Source: Lineus longissimus
Lineage: Eukaryota > Nemertea > Pilidiophora > Heteronemertea > Lineidae
Reading direction: 5' to 3'
DNA: 64,000 nucleotides
NCBI RefSeq assembly: GCF_910592395.1
Contig: NC_088308.1
Span: 23,701,501 to 23,765,500, forward strand
Every line of letters begins with the position of its first letter. The first letter of the stretch is position 1. The notes below the pieces were generated by a model that had not been told where the DNA came from, searched no databases, and saw only the letters and a list, made by a program, of their open reading frames with translations. Both the position numbers and the translations under genes were made by a program. This document shows, one piece after another, positions 1 to 12,411 of this stretch.

Positions 1-199
1 TTATACTGTAATCTATGGATGAAGGGACAGGGGGCGCAAACGCAGCTAACCGCAGAATCTTCACGCCTTTTCCACCAGGGGACGATTCACCGATTAACGT
101 ATATCGGGTCAGGTAGTCTGTGACGTAATGGCATTGTCCTTGGTCAAGCTGGCAGTAGCCAGGCGTGTTGATCGTCTCTTGGCCAAGAGTTACCATCGG
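1..199 (-). CDS. unc5: unc5 exon: end of ZU5 and start of UPA, truncated by window edge
   Basis: The exon starts after a strong acceptor (TTTTCCTCTTTCAG) and reads QPMVTLGQETINTPGYCQLD across the phase-0 junction, the counterpart of vertebrate EETLNTPCYCQL. It continues YLTRYTLIGES, KILRLAAFAP and SSIDYSI, matching the UNC5 pattern LGxYxxxGES, KRLxLAVFAP, SLEYSL. It is open to base 1, so its true end lies outside. The remaining UPA and the C-terminal death domain must lie further left. Confidence 0.94.
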
Positions 200-655
200 C
201 TGAAAGAGGAAAATCATAGCTCTAACGATTTTTCTTAAACGAACAACTCTACTCTGAAAGAGCAACAAATGCATAGATGTGGCATAAGACTTTGTGTATT
301 TGTCGTGCAGTTTTTCATTTTTATCACAGGTGGCATGACCTGTCATGTTCGGTTTGGGTCCTTTGATCCGAACTGAAGACACAATCAGATGAAAAGATGA
401 AATGGTCCAGGTACCATGTGCTCAGCTCGGGTAATGTAATGCCTGTCATTTGCAGTGGATATGGGGAGAACAGTTTCATGCTGCATCTGTACGACATCAA
501 CAACTACATTGGCAGTGTTTTATTGGTTATGACATGTCTAGATATCAATTATAACAATATATCATTTGTGTCATTTTTGGATGGATTTTCAGGGCAAACA
601 CTACAGCGCTACTGCCAATACTACTTGAGCATCTGGGCCCCGGATTCAATCTTAC
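200..655 (-). other. unc5 intron within ZU5 (456 bp)
   Basis: This phase-0 intron has donor GTAAGATT and acceptor CTCTTTCAG. It contains at 394-423 a short sequence (ATGAAATGGTCCAGGTACCA, then TGTGCTCA) that recurs nearly unchanged at 21487-21513. Nothing else was seen. Confidence 0.9.
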
Positions 656-924
656 CTGCCAAATCGGTGGCTCATCATACGGCGTCTCGCTGTTATAGAC
701 AGTCAGCAACCAATCACTCTGTTTAAGACTAGCACAATGTGGGAAAGTTATGATGGCGGGTTTCTTTAGGGGAAGGCCCTGCGGTCCCATTAGGATGACA
801 GGGCTCAGCACAGTTTGGTGGTCTGTACACTTGGGCCGGTCTTTGTCATCTCGGGAGACGGCCAAGAACACTTCCTCACTTCGGCCCTTGGGGAGAGCAT
901 TCTCAGGAATCACGAGGCTGACAC
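656..924 (-). CDS. unc5: unc5 exon: ZU5 domain
   Basis: This 269-nt exon enters at phase 1 and leaves at phase 0 (residues 554-643). It holds the core of ZU5: GVSLVIPENALPKGRSEEVF at the front, then TVLSPVILMGPQGLPLKKPA and the ITFPHCA block, all with clear vertebrate counterparts (SLLIPPGAL, TLLSPVVSCGPPG, MPHCA). ZU5 is an intracellular domain that packs against UPA and the death domain in the closed, inactive receptor. The acceptor is CTGTGTTTTAG and the donor is CAG|GTAAGATT. Confidence 0.95.
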
Positions 925-1235
925 CTAAAACACAGAGAAGACAATAGATTCATCCCAGGAAGACTGCCTTTTCTCACAAACTGTGTCAGCGGAATGTGCT
1001 GATCAAGAACTTTCCAAGGAATGGTCATGTCAATATGTTTTTATCTTTCCTTAAGTTTTAGGGCCAAAACTATTTCCAGATTGTCGATGGAAAAATCTGA
1101 TATTCTAAGCAGTATGTTAATCCATAATTTCAGAGGAATCTTTCAGTGGAAACAAAGGGTTAGAGCTAGAATTGAGTGTTGCCCTTGCAAGCTTATGTCT
1201 TCATTAAATCAAATTTAAAAAGTGTTTTTTCTTAC
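925..1235 (-). other. unc5 intron at the start of ZU5 (311 bp)
   Basis: This phase-1 intron has donor GTAAGAAA and acceptor TGTTTTAG. It is AT-rich with no further feature seen. The open frame running through it on the plus strand (1021-1218) has no family resemblance. Confidence 0.9.
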
Positions 1236-1700
1236 CAGAATCGGGCAGCACCAGCCTGGCTCCAGCACTTGTGACATTAGCCCATGTAATACACTCAATA
1301 TCAATATTACTCGGGACATTTGCTGATATGATAGACAGGCGATTTGTTGCGTTCACATCTGACTCGTACACTGACTGTGGCCGAGAACCAGTGGTTGAAG
1401 ACTTCAATGAATGTTTGGACTCTTTTCTAGGTAACGAATTGTAGTGCATTTGTTCATTGGGCGAATCCAGGAGAAGTGATTTGACATGGTTTTTATTCTG
1501 GAGCGGTGGTACACAGACAGTGTTTACTGCTGGCAACATTGGTAGCTTTTCCATCGATCCGATGTGATTGTTGTTGGGCGTGTCTAGGGCATTGTGGTTC
1601 GGGATGGTCACGACTGTCTGGGTCAAGTCAGGCTGGGTGGAGATCAACTCTTGCTGTCCTTTTGTGAGCTTCTTCTCGTCTCCTCGAGATAGGTTGATAT
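1236..1700 (-). CDS. unc5: unc5 exon: cytoplasmic linker and start of ZU5
   Basis: This 465-nt exon (phase 1-1) codes residues 399-553. Most of it is a low-conservation, polar, probably disordered linker rich in Asn, Ser, Pro and Lys. Its last 25 or so residues (TWANVTSAGARLVLPDSG) start the ZU5 domain, equivalent to the GGRLxIPNSG block of vertebrate UNC5. I see no clear DxxD caspase motif in this stretch; vertebrate UNC5 receptors are cleaved in their cytoplasmic part at such a motif. The acceptor is CATATTGCCAG, with a weak pyrimidine tract, and the donor is GTAAGAAA. Confidence 0.93.
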
Positions 1701-2365
1701 CTGGCAATATGAAGGAGTAACATGAGGAAAGAACTGTAGGAAACCTATTGGCATTAAGAAAACATAGTCACAAACAAGGCGATAATTAATGGGGAATACA
1801 GTGGAAAAAGTATATGATTTTAAACTCCTGGTGACTGCCTGAGTGGCAGTTCCATCGAGACTGCCTGACGCACATTCACTATTGCCACAGCAACGAAGAT
1901 TTGCAAAATTGATTACACAGACTGCTAATTACTGGATTTTCCAAAGGTGTCAGGAAGGTGCTGACAAGAAAACAAACTGACTAAATTTTTGTCAGTCAGG
2001 TTGTTCATCAACATCACAAAAGTCTCGGAAGATGAAAAAGTCAATTTCAAAAACCAACAATTTTTTTGAAAAAGATAACAAACATGTTCACTGTCATTTC
2101 TCTGTCATTTAGACAATTCATCGAGTACACAGCGAGACACCTAAATCAGGTGTGACAAAAAAACTGACAGAAATTACTTCAGGTAGAACTTTTTTGCTCA
2201 TCAACTGAGCTTCAGCCATCAACGTTGGGTGAAAACATTTCATTTAGGACAAATTGAAAATGTGAGAGAGAATAAAAACTTCCCAATCAGACGATCAACT
2301 CCACAATTAGGTGAGGTGAAAAAATAGAGGAAAAAAATTGGGTTTCGACATACTTCTCGACCTAC
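1701..2365 (-). other. unc5 intron after the transmembrane exon (665 bp)
   Basis: This phase-1 intron has donor GTAGGTCG and acceptor TTGCCAG. It is AT-rich and no structure was seen. Confidence 0.9.
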
Positions 2366-2521
2366 CTGACCCGTTCATGTAACGGTCATCGTAGACACCT
2401 GATGAATGTTTCCTCCTAACCAAGAATACGATGATGATGAGGACTGTGATGAAGACTGCCAGACAAACAAACAGGCCGACATACAGCGCGATGTTCTCTT
2501 TACCCCAGATGGAACTGGCAA
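2366..2521 (-). CDS. unc5: unc5 exon: transmembrane helix
   Basis: This 156-nt exon (phase 1-1) codes residues 347-398. KENIALYVG leads into a hydrophobic stretch at about 357-381 (LFVCLAVFITVLIIIVFLV), followed by the stop-transfer RRK. The vertebrate family has the related ALYVG start. Past the membrane it carries two tyrosines in VYDDRY. The acceptor is CTATCTTTGCAG and the donor is GTAGGTCG, the only donor of the gene without GTAAG or GTGAG. Confidence 0.95.
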
Positions 2522-5500
2522 CTGCAAAGATAGAAGCACATGAAGGGTTATATTTGAGACAAGGTAGACCAACAAAGACACGAGCATTAGTAAGGTGTGT
2601 GGGATTGGGGATAGAAAGCGGTGACAAAGAGTGAATAGATATCACATGTCCTGAAACACATTTCCTCAGCCGAGTCCCCTCACTTGCCAATACTGGTAGA
2701 GTAGTAGTGTGATTGCTCGAGAGAATAGACATCACATGTCCTGCGTGATTGCTCGGACACTCAGATCATAACCACGATCAGAGGTATCAAGTATATCACA
2801 GACAAACCATTAGCACATCTCCTGATCACACGCAGAGCATCCAATGCGGCTTTCTTTCACCAAAGTGAGGAATCATGTTCCTGCTACACAAATGCTGCCT
2901 TTTTTTACTTATCTTCCTCAGAACTGGCTTACAGATCACATCTAACCGATACAACTGTTCAAAAGTTGGTAAAAACTAAATGGTCCATCAATCAAATCTG
3001 TCAGGAAAAAATAATATCACACGACTGTACAATTAATTAACTTTCGCCAGACCTTCTTTCTACCTCCAGGGATTGACCCTGATTGGTCAAACATATTATC
3101 AGAATTACGCAGAGATGAAAGCATTTCAAAAACATCGTTTAATAATGATGCACCAATGATGCACCAGCCTATCTTCGGAAATTGGTTGGCAAATCTGTCT
3201 GATTAGGCGTGAGCAGCCACATCAAAGGTGTGAGGCAGGTCAATTAAGAGACAATTAATATCACAGCAGCAGGAGTGGTTTGACTGGCTGCATCAGGTTT
3301 GACTCATGACATTGATGAAGACTGCATGAACACTATCTTGATGCTGATTTTTGAGTCGGAGGCACTTTATATAACTGACTGGTCAGGCAGCTCTGATGTG
3401 GCTTAGCTGGAACCATTCTCTTAGAAGAACTAGCAGGCAATAACTAAAGAAAAACATAACAGGACCATTCATTGGTTCCTCACTGCACAGTACCTTCCCA
3501 TACAAGATTACTATTCGAGCAACCTGATAGTTCAGCTCATTTATGAACGAATTCCCTGTGCATTAGTCCACAAGACAAAGCTTTTCGCTGTACACAGCCA
3601 ACACACCAAAGATGAGCTATAGTGGACCACGTTGTCATGACTGTTTGAAGATTATTTTCATCATCAGAGCAGCATTGAGGACGTCACCACGGTCAAGCCT
3701 CATCATCAGCAACTCTGATGAAGCCAGGATAAGCACCGCAGAACAAATCATGTCTTAATCATTCAGAGATAATCAGCTTTCCTCTGTCGATGTCAATGCA
3801 GACAAAGGGACTTGGTGGGATCTCGTGATCGTTCATGACGAGTCCCGACACTAATTGCAACAAAAAGTGACCGTTAGAGATGTTTTTCAGGATATTAAAA
3901 AGATGCATCAGACATGTGATGAGCTAAGAGATTGGGATGTAGAAATAATGACTCGAACAGGACTTTGGCCAAATTTGTGTTGAAGAAATCAAGGTTATTT
4001 TGACTGCTCATCTTAGCACAATACCATTTCTTTCAGCAAAGTTTCTTGATGCCTTAGTACACTGCATATAGCGTAGCATACCCATCAAAGGACAGTTAAT
4101 TTATAAAAGTCGATATTCGTCTCATTAAACTAGAGTCACTATTTCATATTAAGATGCTGCTCCTCGATTACAGAAGAGTAATTAGCAGCTTCAACATGTG
4201 GTAATTAGCAAAACTGCAAGAATGTGAAATATTTCCAATCATCGTAAATTTGAAGCCTCAGCAATGCGGTTGGAATTGGCCATATCGAGTGAATCCAATG
4301 AAAGCCATTATATAGAATCACTTGCCGCTGTGCCAAATGGTGGTGAAGCAAGGAAAGAAAGACTTCTGGGTCTAGCGGGACCAGGATTGATCAAGATCCA
4401 ATGACTCACGATACGATACATGAAAGTTCTGCGGGGGCCCAGTGTTCTTGAAGGAACCTGATGCTTTAGATCGTGTTGCGCTGACTTTTGTAATTTGTAG
4501 TTTGTGATCTGTCCAATGACGCATTTATGGCCACAGGCAAGGAGGATGGTTTTATACTCGGTGTTGGTCGTTTTTGTTGTTATCTCAATGAATCATAGAA
4601 AATATTGCTCTGGTATTTGAAACATTTTTCAAAAAAATATGCTCCCAGGCAACTGATCAGGGGGTATCAATGGTGATTGCTGTTAACAGGTGATATTTCA
4701 AAGCAGAAGACTAGTCATTCATTACATTGCTTGGGGACTTCTTTCAAATCAACATCCTCAGAACAAGGAAAGCATCAAATGCTGTTTGCTTTGGGTGACT
4801 TCTCCCAGCCAGGAGACAGGAAATAATGAAGCATCAAGTTTTATTTCAAAGTTCGATTTCATGAGTTTTTTCGGTTTCGGGTAACTTTATTTTAGGCATA
4901 ACAAGGTAATTGTGTTGTAAACATTGAGGAAACATTGAGGACACAACTTCTTCCCAGAAAGGCAACCAACTGCTTATACATGCTTCCCGAAATTGGTGGC
5001 TTGCATTGGAACTAACGTTTTCCCCCTTGTCCGTCATCAAAGGCATTCAAGTGTGTTAGTCAACCATGACTATCTCCTCTGTCCCTCCACCATAAGGCCT
5101 TGTTTCCCCTTATGACATCACTAATTCGGACACTCAGCGCCCCATTTCTGGAAAGGTGTATAGTCTGATGTGTTTTAGAAAATGATACCTCTCTGTGGGT
5201 GAGACTGTCATTTGCCCAAAATCTCACATACAACCTCTGTTTTGGCCTAGCTCCACCCTCACTGTGTTCAGTCTCCACTTCAGAATCACTTCCTTAAACT
5301 AAAAGTGAGGAAATCTTTACTTCCACTCCAGTTGTCAATATGATGTCCAACATGAAAATTCAGATTGGGAATTAATGGTTCATCCTCTGCATAGCAAACA
5401 GCAACTATCAGTGTCAGACAAAAGCCCAGTCTGTTGCTGTCAGACCAGACAAAGTCCCTCATCGCACCACCCATCATCTGTTGCAGAATGCCATCAACCG

Positions 5501-8067
5501 CATCACACACGTCAATTTGCCGGAAATCCCCACGGACAATATTATATTAACAAATTCATCAGAGATGATACGTAATATTGTTAAGGAAGTTCCTATTACA
5601 CGCTGATTACGAGTCGAAATCATTGAAGGAAAAAGTCTCTGCGGACTATGGCTATTTGTTGGGATGAGTCACTACGCTCCCCTCCCTTTGTGGTGTCAAT
5701 TTGAACCAACATTCTCATTGATTTTTGCACCTGTTACGCAATATCGCTGTCCACCAAGGGACTGAGAGGAAAAAGTAATTACTGAACTAATTAACACTAA
5801 TTTGATGCCAATCAAGCAGGTGTCAAGAAAACACCTAAGCAACAACCTTTCACACCGTAGAATGAAGAGGCAATGTCGACCGAAAGGAAATCGAAAGAAC
5901 TTAATAAGAAAATCAACACAAAATGTATAAGTTTTTAAACATTGAAAAGAAATTTGCAAATTTGTTTTTTTACTTGTGTTCTGCTGATCAGGTGGGACTT
6001 TCGTGTCAATCAGACTCCTTTCATCTTATGCATGATTCAGCGTAAGACAAAACCTTCCTTCCCATGAAGGTGTCCATCCGTAATTAGAAACACATGATAT
6101 TTCGAGGTAAAGACATGGGTGTGACAAGCCTCAAGACTTAACAAAGACACATCTTCAAGGGATTATCCTACATGACTCACAACTTCCAAAGTTGGAGAAG
6201 TTTTCCTACAAAATTAATTAGTATCTTCTACTACAACATCAATGCAAAGAGTATAAACTCAGTTTTTCACTTAAAATGATTGCAATTTTTTGTAAGAGGA
6301 CTGTATTTTGCAAACATCAGGCATCAAATATGTCAGTTTTGCATTAGTCATGTTGTCACCCCTAAGGCAATAGCTATCATAGATGAAAAATGAAAAGCCT
6401 TTTTGTTATGACCAGCTGCAATAAACCTGCATGATGTGATACAGTCCTGTGTGGTTTTTGCAGTTGATGCATAATTGCAACCATATTGCTATTCCATCCT
6501 CCTGTCCCTTCAAGAGCCAAACCAAAAGCTGACAGCTTATAGAAGCTAGCCTACTGGATCACACATTAGTCATTTGAACCCTCCAGGGCCAGCCAGTAAT
6601 AGACATTACTATCAGTTTAAGTAAAGACCAGAGAATGGCAAGTATTATCATTAAACATTAGTCAGTCTCCCAAAACCCTGGGGTAGCATTCGAAACAAAA
6701 GCCGATACATCTTCAACCCTGTGGTTATAGTGTCACAGATCCCCGAGTGTCTGGTTGCATGACGTTACACCACAAGCAACAACTTACTCAGTATTTTGGT
6801 TTTTAGTACTTCAATATCATCATCGTTGAATTGGACATGCATATCGGTAATTGCCTTTTAGGGAAATGGGCACTGCTGCTGCTCGGTACGTACATTTCGA
6901 ACCAAGTCTACTTGGCTGACCACTAGCTCAAAAGGCTGGGTTGCCAGTTTCTGTAGATGAAGAATCTGGGCATATCACTTTTACAGGACTTAGGAATTTC
7001 CACTTATGATTCTAGTGACATGTGCAAACTTCGTTTCAAGGTGCATGCAACGTTTGACGGGTCCCAAACTCTTCGTGATGACAAGATAATAGACCGTGCT
7101 CATCTCCTGTGTTTATCATCGGTAATTACTTAATGCTCCCTTTCCTGGGTACCTCTTATGCTTCTACCTGATTGGCTTAATGCACCAGGCGTATCTCCGT
7201 GATTATTACGTGACAATCCTGCAGCGGAAATGAGGCCCCCCTCAGGAGATGTGCCCTCCGGCCAATCATGAGAAGAGATTTAATCAAGTTGGATGGATAT
7301 TTTTTATTCGTTGCTTTGCCTGTGACGTGAGCGGTTAATGAGAAATGAAAATGATATCTTGAGACAATGACAACTTTCTGCCAACAGGCAGGATATACTG
7401 TGATTGGCTGCTTGATTAGATACAACACTACTTCATATATTTCAAGCATCTCAATTCCCATCAGTTTGTTCCCATTATAGGTTTTCCTAGAGATTGTGTC
7501 TGCCCTCCCTTTTCCTGGCTACCGCTATTTTAATAAAAAGTTAACCAATATTTAGCAGAATCAAATTTGGTTTGTTGGCAATGGATCCATCTCACAGGGA
7601 AAAGAGGGACGTAGCTTTTGTAATTATTCAATGGACACCCCTTCTTGACCATCTAGAAAGTTTGGGACCCGTGTCTCACTTTCTCAAGTCGTGAATTTGG
7701 TTAAGAGAAGAAGGGAGAAGGAGTCAGATGGATAGAAACGTATTTGTGTTTAACATGGTACGACATATTGTCTAGACCATCTGCACATAAAAATGAGTGT
7801 CTTGTTAGTGAAGGAGTTGTCTAAAGTTACAAACATGTGTTCAAACCAGGAAAGTTTGCTTAGCTCATCCCAGGTGAGCACCTGATAATGATGTAGCCAG
7901 GTAGGGTGCTCTTTAACTGAGCAAACACCGCCAAATGTCACATGCAGTTGAACATGTCCATTGGGAACAGAATCTGCAGGAGATCTGATCAGGAATGATA
8001 CAGCAATTCTAGCCTGTGCTTGATACCATAGGAAAGTGCGTTAATGAGATAACAGAGAGTTTCTTAC
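2522..8067 (-). other. unc5 intron between microexon and transmembrane exon (5.5 kb)
   Basis: This phase-1 intron is mostly featureless AT-rich DNA. A local duplication of a roughly 36-bp unit is seen at 2709-2755, with a related copy at 2633-2653. Small direct repeats occur at 3148-3168 (GATGCACCAAT twice) and 4920-4943 (AACATTGAGGA twice). No coding exon is needed here, because the flanking phases already match. Confidence 0.88.
2633..2755. repeat. Local short direct repeats
   Basis: GAATAGATATCACATGTCCTG at 2633-2653 recurs at 2723-2743 with one mismatch. GTGATTGCTCG occurs at 2709-2719 and 2745-2755, flanking the second copy. This suggests a small stepwise duplication or minisatellite seed. 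Confidence 0.75.
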
Positions 8068-8091
8068 CTTCTCTTGAAATTTCCATGTCAT
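8068..8091 (-). CDS. unc5: unc5 24-nt juxtamembrane microexon
   Basis: This exon is too short for an open-frame search but is supported by position, splice sites and phase. The acceptor reads GGGTCTTTTCAG and the donor GTAAGAAA. The 24 nt enter and leave at phase 1, add the residues DDMEISRE between TSP repeat 2 and the membrane helix, and turn the junction into CRDDMEISREVASS. Being 3n and symmetric it could be skipped without changing frame. In vertebrates UNC5B has a small alternative exon (exon 8) in the same extracellular juxtamembrane place, which supports reading this as a genuine cassette exon. Skipping itself is an inference. Confidence 0.85.
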
Positions 8092-10652
8092 CTGAAAAGA
8101 CCCAATAAGAAATATTCATTAGTGAACATGAAGAGTTAAGTAAGGGGTCGTGGAATATATTTTAGTATGCAGTTATGTGGAAAAGAATCCACGCAGAAGT
8201 AATTTTTCCAGTACTGCACACTGTCATTTGTAAATAGGTTTAGGAAAATAAGATTTTGAAGGGAAATGAAGCTAACAATCCTAGAAAATTTTCACTTCAT
8301 CCCCCATTTTTTATCCAAACTGAGTCATTGCAAATGTTTTACCAAGTCATAAACCTTGCTGGGACTGGAAGGTAACGTCATTGACGGGCCATGTTTAAGT
8401 CTATCAAGTCGAAGTAATCTTCTTTTCAATTGTTGAAACCTCACAGAGCACGGAGCGTTTTGATATCTGTGGTAAATCTGTGAGTGTGAGTCACAGGTCG
8501 GATCTAAGCCGAAGTTTACAATGGAACATGTCCCCAAACGTCAAATTCTCAATGAGATCACGGGAACTTCCTGGCTTTGTGAATGTCAATTCGGTTAAAG
8601 AGATTTGTAGTTATTGTTATGGAAATAATAGAGTGGAAGATTACGACATCAGATGTAAATCTCGTAATTTTGATGGTTTTTATAGATTTTGGACACTTTG
8701 ATTTCAGTGGAAAGTCTGCCCTTATTTCCGTTACGTGGAATACTTTAATTGAAGTTAAGTTTTTCTACTTGCTAATCCCTTTGAAATACAATGACATATT
8801 AGCATCTGGATCAAATATTTTCAGACAAAAGGAATACAGATAAGTCCCTGTTTGGGAAAACACCCCAGAGGATGTTTGACTTCAGCGAAAGCCTTGATAG
8901 ATTCTCGAATCAAACATTTTAACCACGACCTTGCAACATTTGAGCTGTCCAAATTAATCCTATGGACAAACATTGTGTCAACAAGATTCTTGAGTTTGTG
9001 GTTCTTGTGGCCTTCAGAAAAAAGGCAAATGACGATAGCACTCCATTTTATTTGAGAAAACAACAGCTGTAGGTACCATCAACTTTCTGAACGAGTTCTA
9101 CTTCGAAAGCCAGATTCTTACAGAAAATCATAAGAAATTATCAGAATTGTTTGGCAACTCAAGCAGAGGAGACCCACCATTGACATCAGTCCTTCCTGGT
9201 TTTTCCAAAAGAGTTAAAAACAGGCTGTCAACTGCTGCCAATTCGGCTTTGAAGATTTGAAACCATTAGTGTTTTCATCATCAAACTGTAAGGTTAGGAT
9301 TTCTCCAACTGCCAGCTGAGGTCCTCTGACTCATAATGGGGAGGTACCGGAGAAAAACGGAAATGCAAAGCTTCCTTTCTAAACATCCTTGCCGTGGGAT
9401 AGACGCTTAGATAGAGTTGGAAAAAGTCATTTTGAGATGTAGAAAGTTACTCGTGTTTCATTGCGATGTTTCTGTATTTTGAGATTTGTCAATAAATCAG
9501 AGTTTTTTTCAACTTATTTTTTGAAATTTTTGAGAATAGAAAAGAAATCCAAACATAAGTGCATACATGTTGTACCAACAGCACTTTAAACCAACTTCTG
9601 ACCTCTTCAGGCAGAAAATGAAACTAATTTGCAAACAGGCTTGTCAGTTTTTCTCTTTCATTTATTCTCTTTCTATTTAATGATGCATTGCTCACAAGAA
9701 AGTTTCATCAAAGTCGCAACCAATTTCATTTTAAGCCTCAGATGAACCAGAAGTTATATCGTAAAGTTTCTCAGACATTATCATCAAAACTTGCCAAGAA
9801 AGCAATAAAGAAAAGAGGAAAACTACTGAAAGCAATACCATTTTACTTTTTCACTTGTTACATTTGAGTTCAAGGCTGACACACTCTGCTCATCATTTCT
9901 TACAAAATACTCATGAAGCCATCTTGGTAAAAAACATCAATAGTTTGAACATGTTGCAGGTCTCCCATGGTGTAACCGTTATTACATATTGTGACTGCCC
10001 CCATTCAGTGCTGCTTCGATAATAACCCTGGCTAATTACTATCTCCCGGTCCATTCAGCCTCATGAGCACGCCGAAAATCAAAAAGCGAAATGATGAAAA
10101 TGATGAAAATGACTCATCAGCTAATATGAGTTATTGTGTTGGCATTATTAGGTGACCAATGTCATCAGTGGCAGAGTCTCTGGAGATGTCTTCTTCACCA
10201 GAACATCATTAGGAACAGCTCCTTCAACATCTGAAGTTTAATTTTCCGAGCGCCATTTCAAGCTTGAGTGTTTTATCAATAACTCAAGGGTTTCATTCCA
10301 CAGGTTCCTGTAAAGATTTTCAATATCCTTGTTTGTTTTGAGAGAAACAAGTGTTTTAAGTGTTGCATGGGCATTTTGATGTATGATTGCTTTGCATTGG
10401 GATGGGGGATGTGAAAATCAAGAGTTCTCACTTTAACCATTAACTCTGGAGTAGAAGGTGTAACATGGAATGGGTGGAGCATGTGGATGATCCTGTTTGG
10501 TAATCACGTCAGTGACGATGACCAGAAATCTATGAAGGTTTATTATATTTTGAAAAATATTTTGTCTGCTAATATTGGTCCCTAGAATCCAAGGCCCATT
10601 TTATTTATAAGTTTCTGTACAAGTGAATTTGTATCAAAATAAAACAACTCAC
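8092..10652 (-). other. unc5 intron between TSP2 and the microexon (2.6 kb)
   Basis: This phase-1 intron has donor GTGAGTTG and acceptor GTCTTTTCAG. Near the microexon a few YCAY tetramers (NOVA-type binding core) can be read on the transcript strand on both sides, but such tetramers are common and no enrichment was tested. A GATGAAAAT repeat occurs at 10091-10110. Nothing else was seen. Confidence 0.88.
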
Positions 10653-10814
10653 CTCGACACATTCCACCAGTGCAGTTTAACGTGTCCAAATCTACGCCGA
10701 AACAATAATGGCCGCCATGCTGCGGTGCCGGGTTGTCGCACATTCTCCGCCGATGATGCTTGCATTCCATGCTGCAGGTTGACCAGGAGGACCAAGGGGA
10801 CCAGGCTCCACTTA
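10653..10814 (-). CDS. unc5: unc5 exon: thrombospondin type-1 repeat 2
   Basis: This 162-nt exon (phase 1-1) codes residues 285-338. It starts VSGAWSPWSSWSTCSMEC, with the WxxWxxW motif, then has RRRMCDNPAPQHGG and ends NCTGGMCR. It holds six cysteines. NCT is a possible N-glycosylation site, and vertebrate UNC5 proteins have the matching NCTDGLC ending. The acceptor is GTATGCTTTCAG and the donor is GTGAGTTG. Confidence 0.96.
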
Positions 10815-12393
10815 CTGAAAGCATACAGAGAAACCTGTAAACCTAGGGCCTAGGAGTATCAAAACAGATAGCAGAATGTACTGAAATTCAAAAACATGTT
10901 CAGTTTTAAGGTTTTATGTTCATGCTTGATGATACCAGATTTCGGAAAATTGGGGTTCGTAGGAAGTGGGCATTACTTTGGTTGCTAATTTGATATCGGG
11001 GACTGATTTCCTTCATAGCCTTCCTTGATCTCGACCTCTAAAAATGTTAGTATGTTCGTTTGCGCGTTTTGTTGATGATGGGAGTTTACAGAGGTTTGGT
11101 TGATGATGATGAAAAAATGAATCAAAAAATTCAAAAAATTTCTCTCATTATATTATAAAAATTTGCAAATTGTATGCTTTCAAGAAAATTATTTGTTCAA
11201 GAAAGAAATGAAAAATGATGGGACGATACTGGGACTGACGACCACTAACAACATCTTGGGGTGTGAGACAACATTAGAGGGGCAAACTCGAGATAAAAAC
11301 ACAACTTGTGAAGGGAAGTACCGTGAGTGTGCATGTAGAAAAGATGATAAGATAACCATGCAAGAAACAGAAAGCAACTGAATGACTGAAAAATAATGAA
11401 AAAAATCATTGTTTGGTGATTATTATCAAGGGAAATGGTAATTTCACCATGATTTTGGATGTATTTGGGCTGTATTTCATGCAGGAGTTATTAAAGGAAT
11501 GGGCTTGGGCAAGTTTTATATCCCTGTCAAAGAACAAAGTGCTAATGGCTCTGGAAATGTGATAGATTTTGGTTACACCTTGCTATTGGCTACTCCCAAC
11601 CAAGATACCCTTCTTAATTCCAAACTAGACATTCCAAGAGCTCAGATGCTTCATCAGATCAAGGGTACCTCTTTCAGATTCCCATGATGTGTTGCTACTT
11701 AAAGCAACTTCCAGGATGTATCCAATATTAACCTTTCAAGTGCTTGTGCGGAGGAAACGACAACATTTAGGAAAACTATTGAGAAATTTGTGTTTCCCAG
11801 ACCCAGGAATACACACATTAGATGTTAACTGCTCAAGTATCTTTTCTGTTTACCCCCACCTCCCGTTGATCATCCAACAGGTACTGTGATGAAACTACAG
11901 TCCTCAACCAAATTCACATACACCAAAAAAACGCCAAGACAAATTGTTGTATTTTAAAATTCACAAAGCCATATCAGCGACCAAGACAGACACTGAAGAA
12001 ACATCACTTTTCCCACCATAGTGCCACTTGGTGGCAGCACACGACACCACTGAAACATCAAAATGTCATTACAGAAACTCTAAAGTTTGGGTCATTCTGC
12101 AAGATTTTTGATAAAGTATACTGTCCTGGTTGAAGTAACATGCCCTGTCAACCCAACGAGTAGAGTTACTTCTAACCAGAACTATGATAGTGACTGTGAC
12201 AACACTTTGATATACTTCTTTCCCTTACAATAATCTCCTCGGAAGGGTTATCCATGAATTGTTAGTCACATCACATGCTCTACGACAGAACTGTACCAAA
12301 ATACTGCAAAATGACCCATTTGCAACACAGGAATATGATACAAGGTTAAAGTGCGGACTATGGACGATATACTGAGGCGATTCACACCCTTAC

Positions 12394-12411
12394 CTTGTTC
12401 TCCGGGCATAG
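12394..12411 (-). other. Candidate 18-nt cassette microexon between the TSP repeats
   Basis: On the transcript strand a C-rich pyrimidine tract and ACAG precede an 18-nt segment that is followed by the strong donor GTAAGG. Spliced between the two phase-1 TSP exons it would insert six residues, AMPGEQ, with no stop and no frame change (CPAMPGEQVSGAW). The flanks are richer in C and G than the intron around them. It remains a prediction from splice signals and phase, and such combinations can arise by chance in kilobases of intron. Confidence 0.3.
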
